In this document: positions 44,262 to 53,469 of the stretch, in pieces
Layout: every line of letters begins with the position of its first letter
How positions within the stretch are numbered: the first letter of the stretch is position 1
Position numbers and translations under genes: made by a program
Source of the DNA: CAYJLF01 sp964371055
Lineage (GTDB): Bacteria > Eisenbacteria > RBG-16-71-46 > CAIMUX01
DNA length: 64,000 nucleotides
Assembly (NCBI GenBank): GCA_964371055.1
Contig: CAYJLF010000017.1
Location: 62,001 to 126,000, forward strand
Reading direction: 5' to 3'
Notes under the pieces: generated by a model
What the model was told of the DNA's origin: nothing
Databases searched by the model: none
The model's input: only the letters and a program-made list of their open reading frames with translations

Positions 44262-45575
44262 TCAAAGCCGCCCCCTCCGTTCCAGCTTTCCCCACGTCAT
44301 CTCCACCGCCATCAACTCCTCGACAGTGGCGGCCAGTTTGCAGACGTCGAGCAGCAGGGTGAACGACAGGCGGTAGATGACCGCGTAGGGCACGAGGGAG
44401 AGGCTCTCCTCTTCGACGACGACGCAGTAGAGGGCGGCGACGAGGTCGAGCACGGTCAGCTGCAGCCACCAGAGGACGAGCAGGATGCCATGCCCGTAGG
44501 CTGCCGCGACCCACACCAGGTAGACCTGCGCCAGGACGTTGACCGCGGGCCAGATCAGCCCCTCGAACGCCATGTACCAGACGGCGACCGTCAGGCCGAC
44601 GTTCCGGGGTGAGACGAACGCGCGCCGCCGCTTGCGCAGCGCCTGCAGGATGCCGCGGGTCCAGCGGTAGCGCTGCTTGATCAGGTCGCGCAGGTCCTCG
44701 GGCGCCTCGGTGAAAGCGATCGCTTCGGGCTCGTAGCGGATCTTCCAGCCTCGCTCCAGGATCTTCAGCGTCAGGTCGCAGTCCTCGGCGAAGGTGTCCT
44801 CCTCGTAGCCGCCGACCTCGAGCATCACGCGCTTGCGGAAGACTCCGAGGGGGCCCGGAATGATGTTCACGGAGCGGAAGAAGGCCTGCGCCCGGCGCAC
44901 CATGTTGAGTCCCTCGATGTACTCGAGGGCCTGCAGTCGCGTCAGGACCGACTTGCGATTGACGACCTTGACGTTGCCGGCGACCGCTCCGACGTCCGGC
45001 TCGACGAAGTGCGCCACCGCCCGGCGCAGGGCGGCCGGATTGAGCTTCGAGTCGGCGTCCATGCAGAGGATGAGGTCGGAGGCGGCAGCCTCGATGCCGA
45101 GATTGAGCGCGCTCGCCTTGCCGCCGTTGCGCTTGGAGATGACCCGGACGCGCACCTTGGAGTAGCGACCCTCGAGTTCGCGGGCCTTGAGGCACGTGTC
45201 GTCGCTGGAGCCGTCGTCGATGACGACGATCTCGTAGTTCGGGTAGTCGAGTTCGAGCAGGGAGCGGATCGAGGCCTGGATCACCGGCCCTTCGTTGTAG
45301 GCCGGCACCACGATGGTCACGTCGGGGAGGAAGACTTCGTCCCCGCGCGCAGTGACCTCGACCTGGTCGAGGTAGCTGAACCACATCAGCGCCAGGTAGC
45401 GCAGAACGAGGAGCGCCATGAACCCGAAGAGGAAGAGGCCGATCCCGCGGGCCAGTTCCGGCATGATCGGCACCGGCTGCGACGAAACGAGAGCGAAGGC
45501 GAGGTAGCCGATCACACCCAGCAGCGAGGCGAGCAGGACGAAAAGCCCGAGATAGCGCAGCGCCCGCGGCAGCAT
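44262..45575 (-). CDS. Family 2 glycosyltransferase, PgaC/IcaA-like polysaccharide synthase
   Basis: 437 aa from the ATG at 45575 (TGATG overlap with the upstream gene). Two N-terminal TM helices, a GT2 catalytic domain with VVPAYNEGP, VVIDDGSSDD (120-122 DDG), CMDADSKL (173-175), GTF-type FAEDCDLTL (264-267) and QRYRWTRG (301-305), then C-terminal TM helices. The D, D, ED and QxxRW set is that of processive synthases (PgaC, cellulose and hyaluronan synthases). It should polymerise a sugar nucleotide (probably UDP-GlcNAc, given the deacetylase nearby) and export the chain across the inner membrane. Confidence 0.9.
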   Translation of the reverse strand: MLPRALRYLGLFVLLASLLGVIGYLAFALVSSQPVPIMPELARGIGLFLFGFMALLVLRYLALMWFSYLDQVEVTARGDEVFLPDVTIVVPAYNEGPVIQASIRSLLELDYPNYEIVVIDDGSSDDTCLKARELEGRYSKVRVRVISKRNGGKASALNLGIEAAASDLILCMDADSKLNPAALRRAVAHFVEPDVGAVAGNVKVVNRKSVLTRLQALEYIEGLNMVRRAQAFFRSVNIIPGPLGVFRKRVMLEVGGYEEDTFAEDCDLTLKILERGWKIRYEPEAIAFTEAPEDLRDLIKQRYRWTRGILQALRKRRRAFVSPRNVGLTVAVWYMAFEGLIWPAVNVLAQVYLVWVAAAYGHGILLVLWWLQLTVLDLVAALYCVVVEEESLSLVPYAVIYRLSFTLLLDVCKLAATVEELMAVEMTWGKLERRGRL

Positions 45576-46951
45576 CAGAAACGCCACTCCAGGCCGAGGC
45601 GGGCCGTCCGGTGCAGGTACCGTCCCCTCTGGATCGACTCGCCATAGAGCCACTGCCCCGTGACACGAGCCGGGCCGAGCGTCCAGGATCCGTCGACCTG
45701 GGCGGACAAGAGGCGCCCGTGGCCGACGGCGTTGCCCGCGGGGCCGGCCGAGACGCGGGCCGAGAGTTCGCCGCGCGTCGTGCTGAGGAGCGTCAGGAGG
45801 CCGCCGCCGGCCAGCGTCCACTCCTCTCGCGGCGCGTAGTAGCGCGGACTCTCCTGGTCGTAATCGAAGTAGGAAGCGCCGGCCAGCAGGCGGCCGGACG
45901 GGAGCCAGCGCCGATCGCGCCGCCAGACGCGAAAGTCGGCCGCGAGGTCGGCCCCCCTCGACCGATTGCCGTCGGAGACCTCGCCCACCCGCGCGCGCCC
46001 CCACCAACCACCGGCCGATCCGAGGGCGCGGTATCCCGAGACCGAAGCATCGTGCGCCATCAGTCCGTCCCGACGGGCCGCGACGCTCTTCAGGGCGAAA
46101 CCAGCGTCGCCAAACGCATGCCGCAGCGTCAGGCTGAACCCGCGCAGAGACCGGTGGAGCGCGGAGACCTCGGTCCAGGTCCTCGCTTCCTGACCCGTCG
46201 ATCGCGTGGCTCCGGCGTCGGCGGTCATCGTCCATCCATGGCCGGGAGAGACCTGCAGGCCGGCCGCGGCCCCGGATCCATCCACCGATCCCGTTCCCGG
46301 CCTCCGCTCGAGCCGCTCCTGCCAGAGGGTCAACCGCGGGCTCCACGCGGCGGCGGGACCGGATCGGACGCGGATCTGCGCCCGCCCGGCCTCCAGATGG
46401 TCGGAGTCGGTGACGCGCTCGAAGTCCACTTCAGTGCGGAGCCGGCTCTCGGACTCGAGCTGGCGTAGGAGGTCGAACAGGCGAGGCTCCTCTCCACCGA
46501 GCTGGACCGACTCGCGAAGGAAGCGCCGAGCCTCGACCTTGCGTCCGCTCCAGAGATTGAGCTCGGCGAGACCGGCGCGGGTGGCGGCCTGAGGACCGCG
46601 ATCGGCCTCGGCCGCCTCGTAGGCGCTCGCCGCCGCGGACAGGAAGCCGGACCAGGCGAGGGCGTGCGCCAGGTCGAGATGGGCGGAGGTGTCCTGCGGC
46701 CGATGCTCCAGGTAGCTGCGGAACAACGGAATCGAGGCCTGCTCCCGCCCCGCCCAGAGTTCCTCCCGTGCCTGGGAGAGAAGGCTGTCGGCCGCCGGGA
46801 CCGGCAGCGGTGCGGCGGTCGCTGAAGCGCAGAACCCGAGGACGCCGATGGCGACGGCGAGCCCGCCCCGCACTCCCCGGATCGATCGGAGCGGGTGAAG
46901 ATCGCCCCGGCTTCGCCGGTGGCGATTTCGGTGGGGAGGACGGCGGTTCAT
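45575..46951 (-). CDS. TPR plus outer-membrane beta-barrel protein, PgaA/YaiO-like
   Basis: 458 aa from the ATG at 46951, overlapping the upstream stop as ATGA. Signal segment (GGLAVAIGVLGFCASATA), TPR-like helices at about 50-155 ('LLSQAREELWAGREQASIPL', 'DTSAHLDLAHALAWSGFLSA'), then a region of alternating strands ending in ARLGLEWRF, a barrel-type C-terminus with terminal Phe. PgaA has the same TPR-then-barrel order and exports poly-N-acetylglucosamine through the outer membrane; this one is shorter. Confidence 0.75.
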   Translation of the reverse strand: MNRRPPHRNRHRRSRGDLHPLRSIRGVRGGLAVAIGVLGFCASATAAPLPVPAADSLLSQAREELWAGREQASIPLFRSYLEHRPQDTSAHLDLAHALAWSGFLSAAASAYEAAEADRGPQAATRAGLAELNLWSGRKVEARRFLRESVQLGGEEPRLFDLLRQLESESRLRTEVDFERVTDSDHLEAGRAQIRVRSGPAAAWSPRLTLWQERLERRPGTGSVDGSGAAAGLQVSPGHGWTMTADAGATRSTGQEARTWTEVSALHRSLRGFSLTLRHAFGDAGFALKSVAARRDGLMAHDASVSGYRALGSAGGWWGRARVGEVSDGNRSRGADLAADFRVWRRDRRWLPSGRLLAGASYFDYDQESPRYYAPREEWTLAGGGLLTLLSTTRGELSARVSAGPAGNAVGHGRLLSAQVDGSWTLGPARVTGQWLYGESIQRGRYLHRTARLGLEWRF

Positions 46952-48663
46952 CCGTCGGTTCCCGTTCCCGCCGCCTCCTCTTCCCGTCCCGGCACCGTCG
47001 TCCCGTGGGCGAAGCGCGGATCGCGCATCAGGTCGGCGGGGTGCGCCCGAGCCCGCTCGAGCGCGGTAGCGGCGGTCCATGGTTCATCCGCGCGGGGGTC
47101 GAACACGGCATAGGAGGTGATGACCCGGCCGGCGGGCAGAGTCGCGCCGGCGAGCGTGGCCCGAAGGGTCGCGAGATAGGCGATCGTGCCGCGATTGTCT
47201 TCCGTGTTGAGCAGGGCATAGCCCTCGGCCGAGGGCAAGAGCGTGGCGGCATCTTCGGGACGGGTGATCTGCTCCAGGGCAGTCGCCAGGGCGGTCCGCC
47301 AGACCTCCACTTCCGGCGTCTCCTCGACCCGCAGATAGACGATCCCCATCGGGGCCTGGTAGCGCCCGGCGTTACGACAGCCGCGCTCGCAGCGTTCCTG
47401 GAAGGTCTCCCAGGAGACGGTCCGGGCTCGCGCCGCCGCCACGAGATGATCGAGCTCCGCCGCCGGGGCGCGTGCCGCGCTCGCGTCGACGCGGTAGCGG
47501 CTGGCGGTGCGGATCTTCTCGGTCACCTCGCGCACGTTGAACGGCTTGGCGATGTAGTCGTTGGCGCCGAGCAGGAGACCGCGCAGACGATCGTTCGAGT
47601 CGATCGCGCCGCCGGAGATGATGAGGATCGGTACGTCGAACCCGCTCTCGCGCAGGCTGCGGCAGACCTCGAACCCGGTGATGGTGGGGAGCAGGACATC
47701 GAGAACGACCACGTCGGGGCGTTCCCGCAGGGTGGTGGTCAACGCCTCGAGGCCGTCACCGGCGGTGATGATGTCGAACTCGTCCCGCAGGGGGCGCTCG
47801 AGCAGCTTGCGGATGAACGGATCGTCGTCGGCCAGGAGCACCTTGCGCCGGCCGGCGGACCGGGCCTGAGCGGGTGGGGCGAGCGCAAGCGATCCCGTCG
47901 CCGGCGGGGAGTCGGTAGAGCCGACGGCGCCGTCGGCCGCCGATGTCACGGCCGCCGGCTCCGCGGCCGGGGCTGCCTCTTCGGTCTCTACCAGTCCCTG
48001 CTCGGGCACGATCCGGAAGGGGATCTTCCGGCGCGGACCGCCGGGGTGGCGAAGCTTGTGGACGAAGAGGTGCTTCGACGAGCTCAGGTTCTCGGTCTCG
48101 TCCTGCAGCTCGATCACGCCGGAGCAGAGGTCGGAAAAAACCCGATAGAACGAGGGATGCCCCTGGGTGGCGCCGCGCTCATTGAGGAAGAGCGTCGTCC
48201 AGCCCCACTCCTCCAGGCTTTCGACGAAGTAGCGCAGATCGTACCGGAGGCGTCCCTCTTCGGTGTTGCCGGCGAAGAGAGGATGGATCGGGTCGAAGAC
48301 CGCGCGCCGCACGCCCGGATCGCCCGCGAAGGGCGCCAGGCGCTCGAGCAAGGGCTTCCAGCCGAAGCGCAGGATGTTGCTGGTGGCGTTTCGGTCGTAC
48401 TCCAGGAGCACCAGCCGGCCGTCGTCGAGCGGTTCGCCGAGTTCCAGCCCGAGGCGTTCCGCCTGGAAGAGGAGGTCGTCGGGACGCTCCAGGGTCAAGA
48501 GGAGCCCCGGCTCCCCCCGCGTGATGCCGGCGTAGAGGAACTGCAGGCCAAGGATGCTCTTCCCGGTGCCGCTGTCGCCGAAGACCAGGTACGGCCGTCC
48601 GGTCATCAGCCCGGCGAGATTGCGATCGATCAGGGCAATTCCGGTCTCCGCGAGGTCGTGCAT
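46948..48663 (-). CDS. KaiC-like ATPase fused to response-regulator receiver and degenerate GGDEF-like domain
   Basis: 571 aa from the ATG at 48663 (GGAGG upstream). Domain 1 (about 1-240) is RecA/KaiC-like with Walker A GDSGTGKS at 29-36 and 'VRRAVFDPIHPLFAGN' near Walker B. A linker leads to a REC domain at about 305-425 (VLLADDD, phospho-Asp in VVVLDVLLP, Lys in IAKPF). The C-terminal ~140 residues have the secondary-structure pattern of a GGDEF domain ('MGIVYLRVEETPEV', 'GYALLNTEDNRGTIAYLATL') but no GGDEF signature. First gene of the exopolysaccharide operon, so likely its regulator, perhaps acting with a separate histidine kinase. Confidence 0.85.
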   Translation of the reverse strand: MHDLAETGIALIDRNLAGLMTGRPYLVFGDSGTGKSILGLQFLYAGITRGEPGLLLTLERPDDLLFQAERLGLELGEPLDDGRLVLLEYDRNATSNILRFGWKPLLERLAPFAGDPGVRRAVFDPIHPLFAGNTEEGRLRYDLRYFVESLEEWGWTTLFLNERGATQGHPSFYRVFSDLCSGVIELQDETENLSSSKHLFVHKLRHPGGPRRKIPFRIVPEQGLVETEEAAPAAEPAAVTSAADGAVGSTDSPPATGSLALAPPAQARSAGRRKVLLADDDPFIRKLLERPLRDEFDIITAGDGLEALTTTLRERPDVVVLDVLLPTITGFEVCRSLRESGFDVPILIISGGAIDSNDRLRGLLLGANDYIAKPFNVREVTEKIRTASRYRVDASAARAPAAELDHLVAAARARTVSWETFQERCERGCRNAGRYQAPMGIVYLRVEETPEVEVWRTALATALEQITRPEDAATLLPSAEGYALLNTEDNRGTIAYLATLRATLAGATLPAGRVITSYAVFDPRADEPWTAATALERARAHPADLMRDPRFAHGTTVPGREEEAAGTGTDG

Positions 48664-48949
48664 GGATCTCGTTCCTCCGCCGACGGTGACGCCGTTATCT
48701 CTGGGTAAAGATCGGCACCGGAGCGGACGTTCTAGAGAGAGGCTTCCGGAGTCGCGGAAGTCCCGGGGGGTGGGGGGGAAGGCGGCCCAAGGCCGGTGCC
48801 TCGGCCCGGTGTGGTGGGGTCTGGTCCCCGTCCCGTCGTTGACAGAGTGCGCCGCCCGGTCCACCCTCCCGCCGGCGGGCAGAGCCGCCCCGTCTCAATG
48901 TGAGAGCGGGAGCGGCTGGTGCGACGCCGCCCAGGCCTGGAGGAGCCCC

Positions 48950-50080
48950 ATGCGTAACTTGTGGTCCGGAACTCCTCGGTTCCGCGAACTCTGGCCGATT
49001 CTGGCCGTGGTTGCCCTGCTTCTGACCGCGGCGATCAGACCCGCTGGTGCGGAGTGGGCCGTCTGGTCCCCCGACGGGAAGACACAGATCAAGCTCGGGG
49101 TCCTCGTGCAGGGGCGCGCGGAGTGGATGAAGGCCGACACGCTCGATCCCGTCGCGCAGAACATCTTTCTCCGCCGGGCCCGGATCATCTGCGGCGGGAA
49201 CGTGCACCCTGACGTGGAGTTCTTCCTCCAGACCGACAGCCCCAATGTCGGGCTGCCCCACGGTGACGGCAAGGACTTCGACAACTTCTTCCTGCAGGAT
49301 GTCATCACGACCTGGCGATGGACCGACCAGCAGGTCGTCGATGCGGGACTGCTGCAAACACCCGGGAGCTACAACCATCTTCAGAACGAGGCCCAGTTCC
49401 TGACGCTGGACTACGGGCCTTACACCATGACCGAGAGCGGCCCCCTCGTGGCGCGGGTGGGCCGCGACCCCGGCGTGCAGGCGCGGGGACTCCTGCTCGG
49501 AAAGAAGATCGAGTACCGTTTGGGGGCCTTTCAGGGGGTGCGCGGAACCCAGGAGGCCAACCCCTTCCGCGTGGCCGGGCGCGTTGCGGTCTACCCCTTC
49601 GACACCGCCGGCCTGTCGTACTTCTATCCCGGCACCAGGATGGGCGCCGCGAACGACCTTTCGGTCGGCTTCGCCTTCGACGTGCAGAAGTCGTACTCCG
49701 CCCTGCACGGCGACCTCTTCGTCGAGCAGATGCTGGCGCCGGGTACGACCTTGACCTTCCAGGCCGATTTCTCGCAGTACGATGGCGGATCCTGGCTGGA
49801 CCACGCGTTGCCGCAGCAGAACGCGTGGATGGTCGAACTCGGGGTGGCGACTCTCCAGAACCGGCTGGGGACGTACGTGCAGGCCGCGAGAAGGGCCTAC
49901 GATGAGGGGTACACGGATGACGAGCAGATCGGCGCGGGGGTGACCTGGAGGATCGACCGCCACCTGGCGAACCTCAAGCTCGACTGGACCCAGGTGCGCG
50001 TCCGCGAGGCCACGAAGTGCATCCAGCGCTACCACGATCGAGACGTGATCACGCTGCAGTGCCAGGTCTACACCTTCTGA
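48950..50080 (+). CDS. OprO/OprP-like porin
   Basis: 376 aa from the ATG at 48950 (AGGAG upstream). The signal peptide is WPILAVVALLLTAAIRPAGA. Strand-rich protein with phosphate-selective porin traits: 'KLGVLVQGRAEW' at the start, 'FLRRARIICGGNVHPDVEFF', 'LQTPGSYNHLQNEAQFLTLD', 'GVQARGLLLGKKIEYRLGAF', ending in QVYTF with terminal Phe. The ligand cannot be read. A 41-bp gap leads to an EEP-type hydrolase gene, so uptake of a phosphorylated or carbohydrate substrate released by that enzyme is conceivable. It is divergent from the KaiC-type gene across ~290 bp that hold no other gene. Confidence 0.8.
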   Translation: MRNLWSGTPRFRELWPILAVVALLLTAAIRPAGAEWAVWSPDGKTQIKLGVLVQGRAEWMKADTLDPVAQNIFLRRARIICGGNVHPDVEFFLQTDSPNVGLPHGDGKDFDNFFLQDVITTWRWTDQQVVDAGLLQTPGSYNHLQNEAQFLTLDYGPYTMTESGPLVARVGRDPGVQARGLLLGKKIEYRLGAFQGVRGTQEANPFRVAGRVAVYPFDTAGLSYFYPGTRMGAANDLSVGFAFDVQKSYSALHGDLFVEQMLAPGTTLTFQADFSQYDGGSWLDHALPQQNAWMVELGVATLQNRLGTYVQAARRAYDEGYTDDEQIGAGVTWRIDRHLANLKLDWTQVRVREATKCIQRYHDRDVITLQCQVYTF

Positions 50081-50121
50081 CGCGAGCGGACGAGCGCGCC
50101 TCAAGACGGGAGGCCGGATCG

Positions 50122-51663
50122 ATGCGGCGAAGAGCGTGGTCGGGGTCCGGAACTCTCGCGTTCGTGGTGGCCCTGGCCCTTTTCGCCCCCGCGCCGGCGC
50201 AGGCCGCGGGATCGAACGCCGACGTCCGCGTGATGTCCTTCAACCTTCGCTATGCCACGGCGGCGGACGGCGAGAATCGCTGGGAGCAGCGCCGAGGTCT
50301 GCTGATCGACGCGATCCGGGAGTTCGGTCCCGACCTCCTCGGAACGCAGGAGTGCCTGGCCGAGCAGGTGGTCTTCCTGCGCGATTCGCTCCCCGGGTTC
50401 GGCTTTGTCGGCGTCGGCCGCGACGACGGGAAGCTGGCCGGCGAGATGTGTGGGCTCTTCTATCGCGCCGACCGGTTCCGGCAGATCGATGCGGGGCACT
50501 TCTGGCTGAGCGCGTCGCCGGAGATCCCCGGCAGCCGGAGCTGGGACAGCGCCCTCACCCGGATCGCGACCTGGGTGCGCCTGGCGGCGCGAGGCGATTC
50601 GTCGGCCACGCTCCTCTTCCTGAACACCCACTTCGATCACCAGGGAGTGGAGGCGCGACGCCGCTCGGGCGAGTTGATCGCGGCCTGGCTGCGGGCTCAC
50701 CACGACGGGGCGCGGATCGTCGTCACCGGTGATTTCAACGCTCCCGCCGTATCTGCGGCCGAGGGGCCGTATCGCGCGCTGACCGGCTGCCCGCCGGAGG
50801 GGAGCCCATTCCTCCTCGACACCTACCGCGCGTGGCATGCGCCCGGGCCGGACGAGGGGACCTACCACGCCTTCACCGGAGCGACCGACGGCGACCGGAT
50901 CGACTGGATCCTGGCTTCGGGTGGGCTCGTGCCGCTCGAGGCGGCGATTCTGCGCGGGCAGGAGGAAGGACGTTACCCGTCGGACCACTTCCCGGTGACG
51001 GCGGTGCTCCGACTGCTCGACGCCGCGGATCCTGCCGGCGCCGCGCGAGACTCGACTTCCGGGTCCGAGCGGTTCGCGGAGGAGATCGCGAGGTTCGAGG
51101 CGGCTGATCGACTCCGGCCGCCGCCCCGCGGGGGAGTGCTCTTCATCGGCAGCTCGAGCATCCGCATGTGGACTACGCTCGAGCGCGATTTCGCGGGGCT
51201 GCCGGTGATCAACCGTGGATTCGGAGGATCCGAGTACGAGGACCTCCGGTGCTGGGCCGAACGGATCGTCCACCCCTACGAACCGCGCTGGATCGTCCTC
51301 TACGAGGGAGACAACGACCTGGAGTCGGGGAAGTCGCCCGAACGGGTCGCCGCGGACTTCCGGGTCTTCGTCTCCACGGTGCGAGATCGCCTGCCGGCGG
51401 TGCGGATCGCCGTCCTCTCAATCAAGCCGAGCCTCGCCCGCTGGCGCCTGGAGCCTCAGGTGCGGGCGGCGAACGCCCTCGTGCGGGCGTGCTGCGAGTC
51501 CGCCCAGGGCCTGCTCTTCGTCGACCTCTTCACGCCGATGCTGGGCGTGGATGGTCTGCCGCGCCCCGAGCTCTTCCTCGAGGACGGGCTTCATCTCAAC
51601 GCCGCGGGTTATGCGCTCTGGCGGGAGCGCATCGGGGCGGCGCTGGCCGGCGCGCGCGAGTGA
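50122..51663 (+). CDS. Exported fusion of EEP-family phosphodiesterase and SGNH/GDSL hydrolase
   Basis: 513 aa from the ATG at 50122. Signal peptide (TLAFVVALALFAPAPAQA). Residues about 33-295 are an endonuclease/exonuclease/phosphatase domain: 'VRVMSFNLRYATAADGENRW', 'LLGTQE', 'LLFLNTHFDHQG', 'IVVTGDFNAP', 'RIDWILAS', 'YPSDHFPV'. Residues about 330-513 are an SGNH hydrolase: 'GVLFIGSSSIRMW' (Ser), 'NRGFGGSEYEDL' (Gly), 'YEGDNDLESGKSP' (Asn), 'LEDGLHLNAAGYALW' (Asp-His). The catalytic sets of both look complete. The likely job is sequential hydrolysis of a phosphodiester and an ester on an extracellular lipid or glycan; the substrate is unknown. Confidence 0.9.
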   Translation: MRRRAWSGSGTLAFVVALALFAPAPAQAAGSNADVRVMSFNLRYATAADGENRWEQRRGLLIDAIREFGPDLLGTQECLAEQVVFLRDSLPGFGFVGVGRDDGKLAGEMCGLFYRADRFRQIDAGHFWLSASPEIPGSRSWDSALTRIATWVRLAARGDSSATLLFLNTHFDHQGVEARRRSGELIAAWLRAHHDGARIVVTGDFNAPAVSAAEGPYRALTGCPPEGSPFLLDTYRAWHAPGPDEGTYHAFTGATDGDRIDWILASGGLVPLEAAILRGQEEGRYPSDHFPVTAVLRLLDAADPAGAARDSTSGSERFAEEIARFEAADRLRPPPRGGVLFIGSSSIRMWTTLERDFAGLPVINRGFGGSEYEDLRCWAERIVHPYEPRWIVLYEGDNDLESGKSPERVAADFRVFVSTVRDRLPAVRIAVLSIKPSLARWRLEPQVRAANALVRACCESAQGLLFVDLFTPMLGVDGLPRPELFLEDGLHLNAAGYALWRERIGAALAGARE

Positions 51664-53265
51664 TCACCGCCGCGGCACCTCGGTCAGCCTGAGCAGGTTC
51701 GTCGCCCCCGGCGGATGGACGGTCCCGGCCGCCAGCACGAGGAGGTCGCCCGCCCGCGCCAGACGGAGGCGACGCAGGGTGTCGACCCCTTTCTGCATCA
51801 GTTCATCGGTCGTCCGCGTCGGCGCGATCCGGATCGCCCGGGTGTTCCACGCCAGGGCCAGGCGCCGGCAGGTCGCTTCCGAAGGCGTGAGCGCGAGGAT
51901 CGGCACCGGGCAGCGATGGCGGGTGAGATGTCGGATCGTCTCGCCCGACATGGTGAAGGCGACGATCCATCGGGCATGGGAACGCACCGCCATCTCGACC
52001 GCGGCCCGGGCCACGGCATCGATCGGAGCCCGTCTCTCCGCGGCCGGGTTCGCCGGCTCGGACGGGTCCTCGAGGTCATGCCCCGTGCCCTGCAGCCAGA
52101 TCCGATCGGCGTGCGTGGCGATCGAAGCGAGCATCCGCACCGACTCCACCGGATAGCTCCCCGCCGCGCTCTCCGCCGAGAGCATGAGCGCGCCGGTTCC
52201 GTCCAACACGGCGTTCGCCACGTCCGATACCTCCGCCCGGGTCGGGACGGCGGCGTGGATCATCGATTCGAGCATCTGGGTGGCCGTGATCGTGAAGACT
52301 CCCTTGAGCCGCGCGCGGTGCAGGATCTCCTTCTGCCAGAGCGGCACCTCCTCCAGCGACAGCTCCACGCCGAGATCTCCCCGGGCGACCATGACGCCGT
52401 CGGTCTCGTCGAGGATCGCCTCCAGGTCGGCGAGCGCCGACGGCTTCTCCAGTTTGGCGATGATGAGAGGCGCGCGACGGCGATCCGCCGCCTCGATCGC
52501 ACGGTCCCGGGCGCTGCGTCCTGCCTTGGTGGAGGAGGGGCCCGCGAGGTTCGCGCCGGCGAGTCGGGAGAGCAAGCCGCGCAGGCGACGCAGGTCGCTC
52601 GCCTGCTGCACGAAGGAGAGGGCGACGAAGTCGGCTCCCTGCGCGACGGCGAAAGCCGCGTCGCGACGATCCTTCGGTGTCGGGGCGCGCAGGGTCGTGG
52701 CGCGCCCGATCAGGTTCACGCCGGCGTGCTGTTTCAGCATGCCGCCTCGGACGACCCGCGCCACGGTTCGTCCGGATCGGGCCCGCTCGACGACCAGTCG
52801 GAGTCGACCGTCGTCGAGCAGGATCTCATCACCGGTCGCGAGGGCCCGTCCGAGAGCCGGGGGAGAGATGACGAGACGGTCGGGGCGGCTGAGACCCGCG
52901 GCCCTTCGCGCCGAGCGGCGGGCGGGAGCGCCGGGCGGCTCCGGACGGAACTCCAGCGTGACGCGGGAGCCGCGCCGCAAGGGGATCGGTGCGCCGCCCT
53001 CGTTCCACCCGGTGCGCAGCTTGGGTCCCTGCAGATCGACCAGAATGCCGACCGAACGGCCGGTCTCCCGGGCGACGGTCCGGACCGACTCCATGCGGGC
53101 GGCGTGCTCGGCGTGCGTGCCGTGCGACATGTTGAAGCGGAAGAGGTCGACGCCGGCCGCCACCAGGCGGCGGAGGATGGCGGGGCGGTGGGAGGCGGGG
53201 CCGACGGTAGCGATGATGCGCGTCGCGCGGCGGTGATACTCTGGGTACGGGCGGCTCGCGGGCAT
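51664..53265 (-). CDS. pyk: Pyruvate kinase
   Basis: 533 aa from the ATG at 53265 behind GGGGGAA. The final glycolytic step, phosphoenolpyruvate plus ADP to pyruvate plus ATP, in the cytoplasm. Visible signatures: 'RATRIIATVGPASH', 'FRFNMSHGTHAEH' (substrate/K+ region), 'LVDLQGPKLRTG', 'IIAKLEKPSALADL' (catalytic Lys), 'GVMVARGDLGVELSLEEVPL', 'TATQMLESM' and a C-terminal domain with 'IVAFTMSGETIRHLTRHRCP'. About 60 residues longer than typical through Arg/Ala-rich inserts near 95-130 and 225-245. Its stop directly abuts the stop of the convergent hydrolase gene (TGATCA). Confidence 0.95.
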   Translation of the reverse strand: MPASRPYPEYHRRATRIIATVGPASHRPAILRRLVAAGVDLFRFNMSHGTHAEHAARMESVRTVARETGRSVGILVDLQGPKLRTGWNEGGAPIPLRRGSRVTLEFRPEPPGAPARRSARRAAGLSRPDRLVISPPALGRALATGDEILLDDGRLRLVVERARSGRTVARVVRGGMLKQHAGVNLIGRATTLRAPTPKDRRDAAFAVAQGADFVALSFVQQASDLRRLRGLLSRLAGANLAGPSSTKAGRSARDRAIEAADRRRAPLIIAKLEKPSALADLEAILDETDGVMVARGDLGVELSLEEVPLWQKEILHRARLKGVFTITATQMLESMIHAAVPTRAEVSDVANAVLDGTGALMLSAESAAGSYPVESVRMLASIATHADRIWLQGTGHDLEDPSEPANPAAERRAPIDAVARAAVEMAVRSHARWIVAFTMSGETIRHLTRHRCPVPILALTPSEATCRRLALAWNTRAIRIAPTRTTDELMQKGVDTLRRLRLARAGDLLVLAAGTVHPPGATNLLRLTEVPRR

Positions 53266-53469
53266 GGTTGAAATTCCCCCTTCTGGTGGCCGGGCGCGGG
53301 TCACGATACTCGATCGGCGGCGCCCGGCCGAGGGTGAACTGGATTGCGGCGAAAGAGTCTGGACCGGTCCGTCCGAGCTCAGCCACTCTCTGGCGACGGG
53401 TCCGCCGGTCGAGAATGGCGCTCTGGATTTGCGGTGACCGGCCGATACTCCCTCCGGGAGGACCACCCC

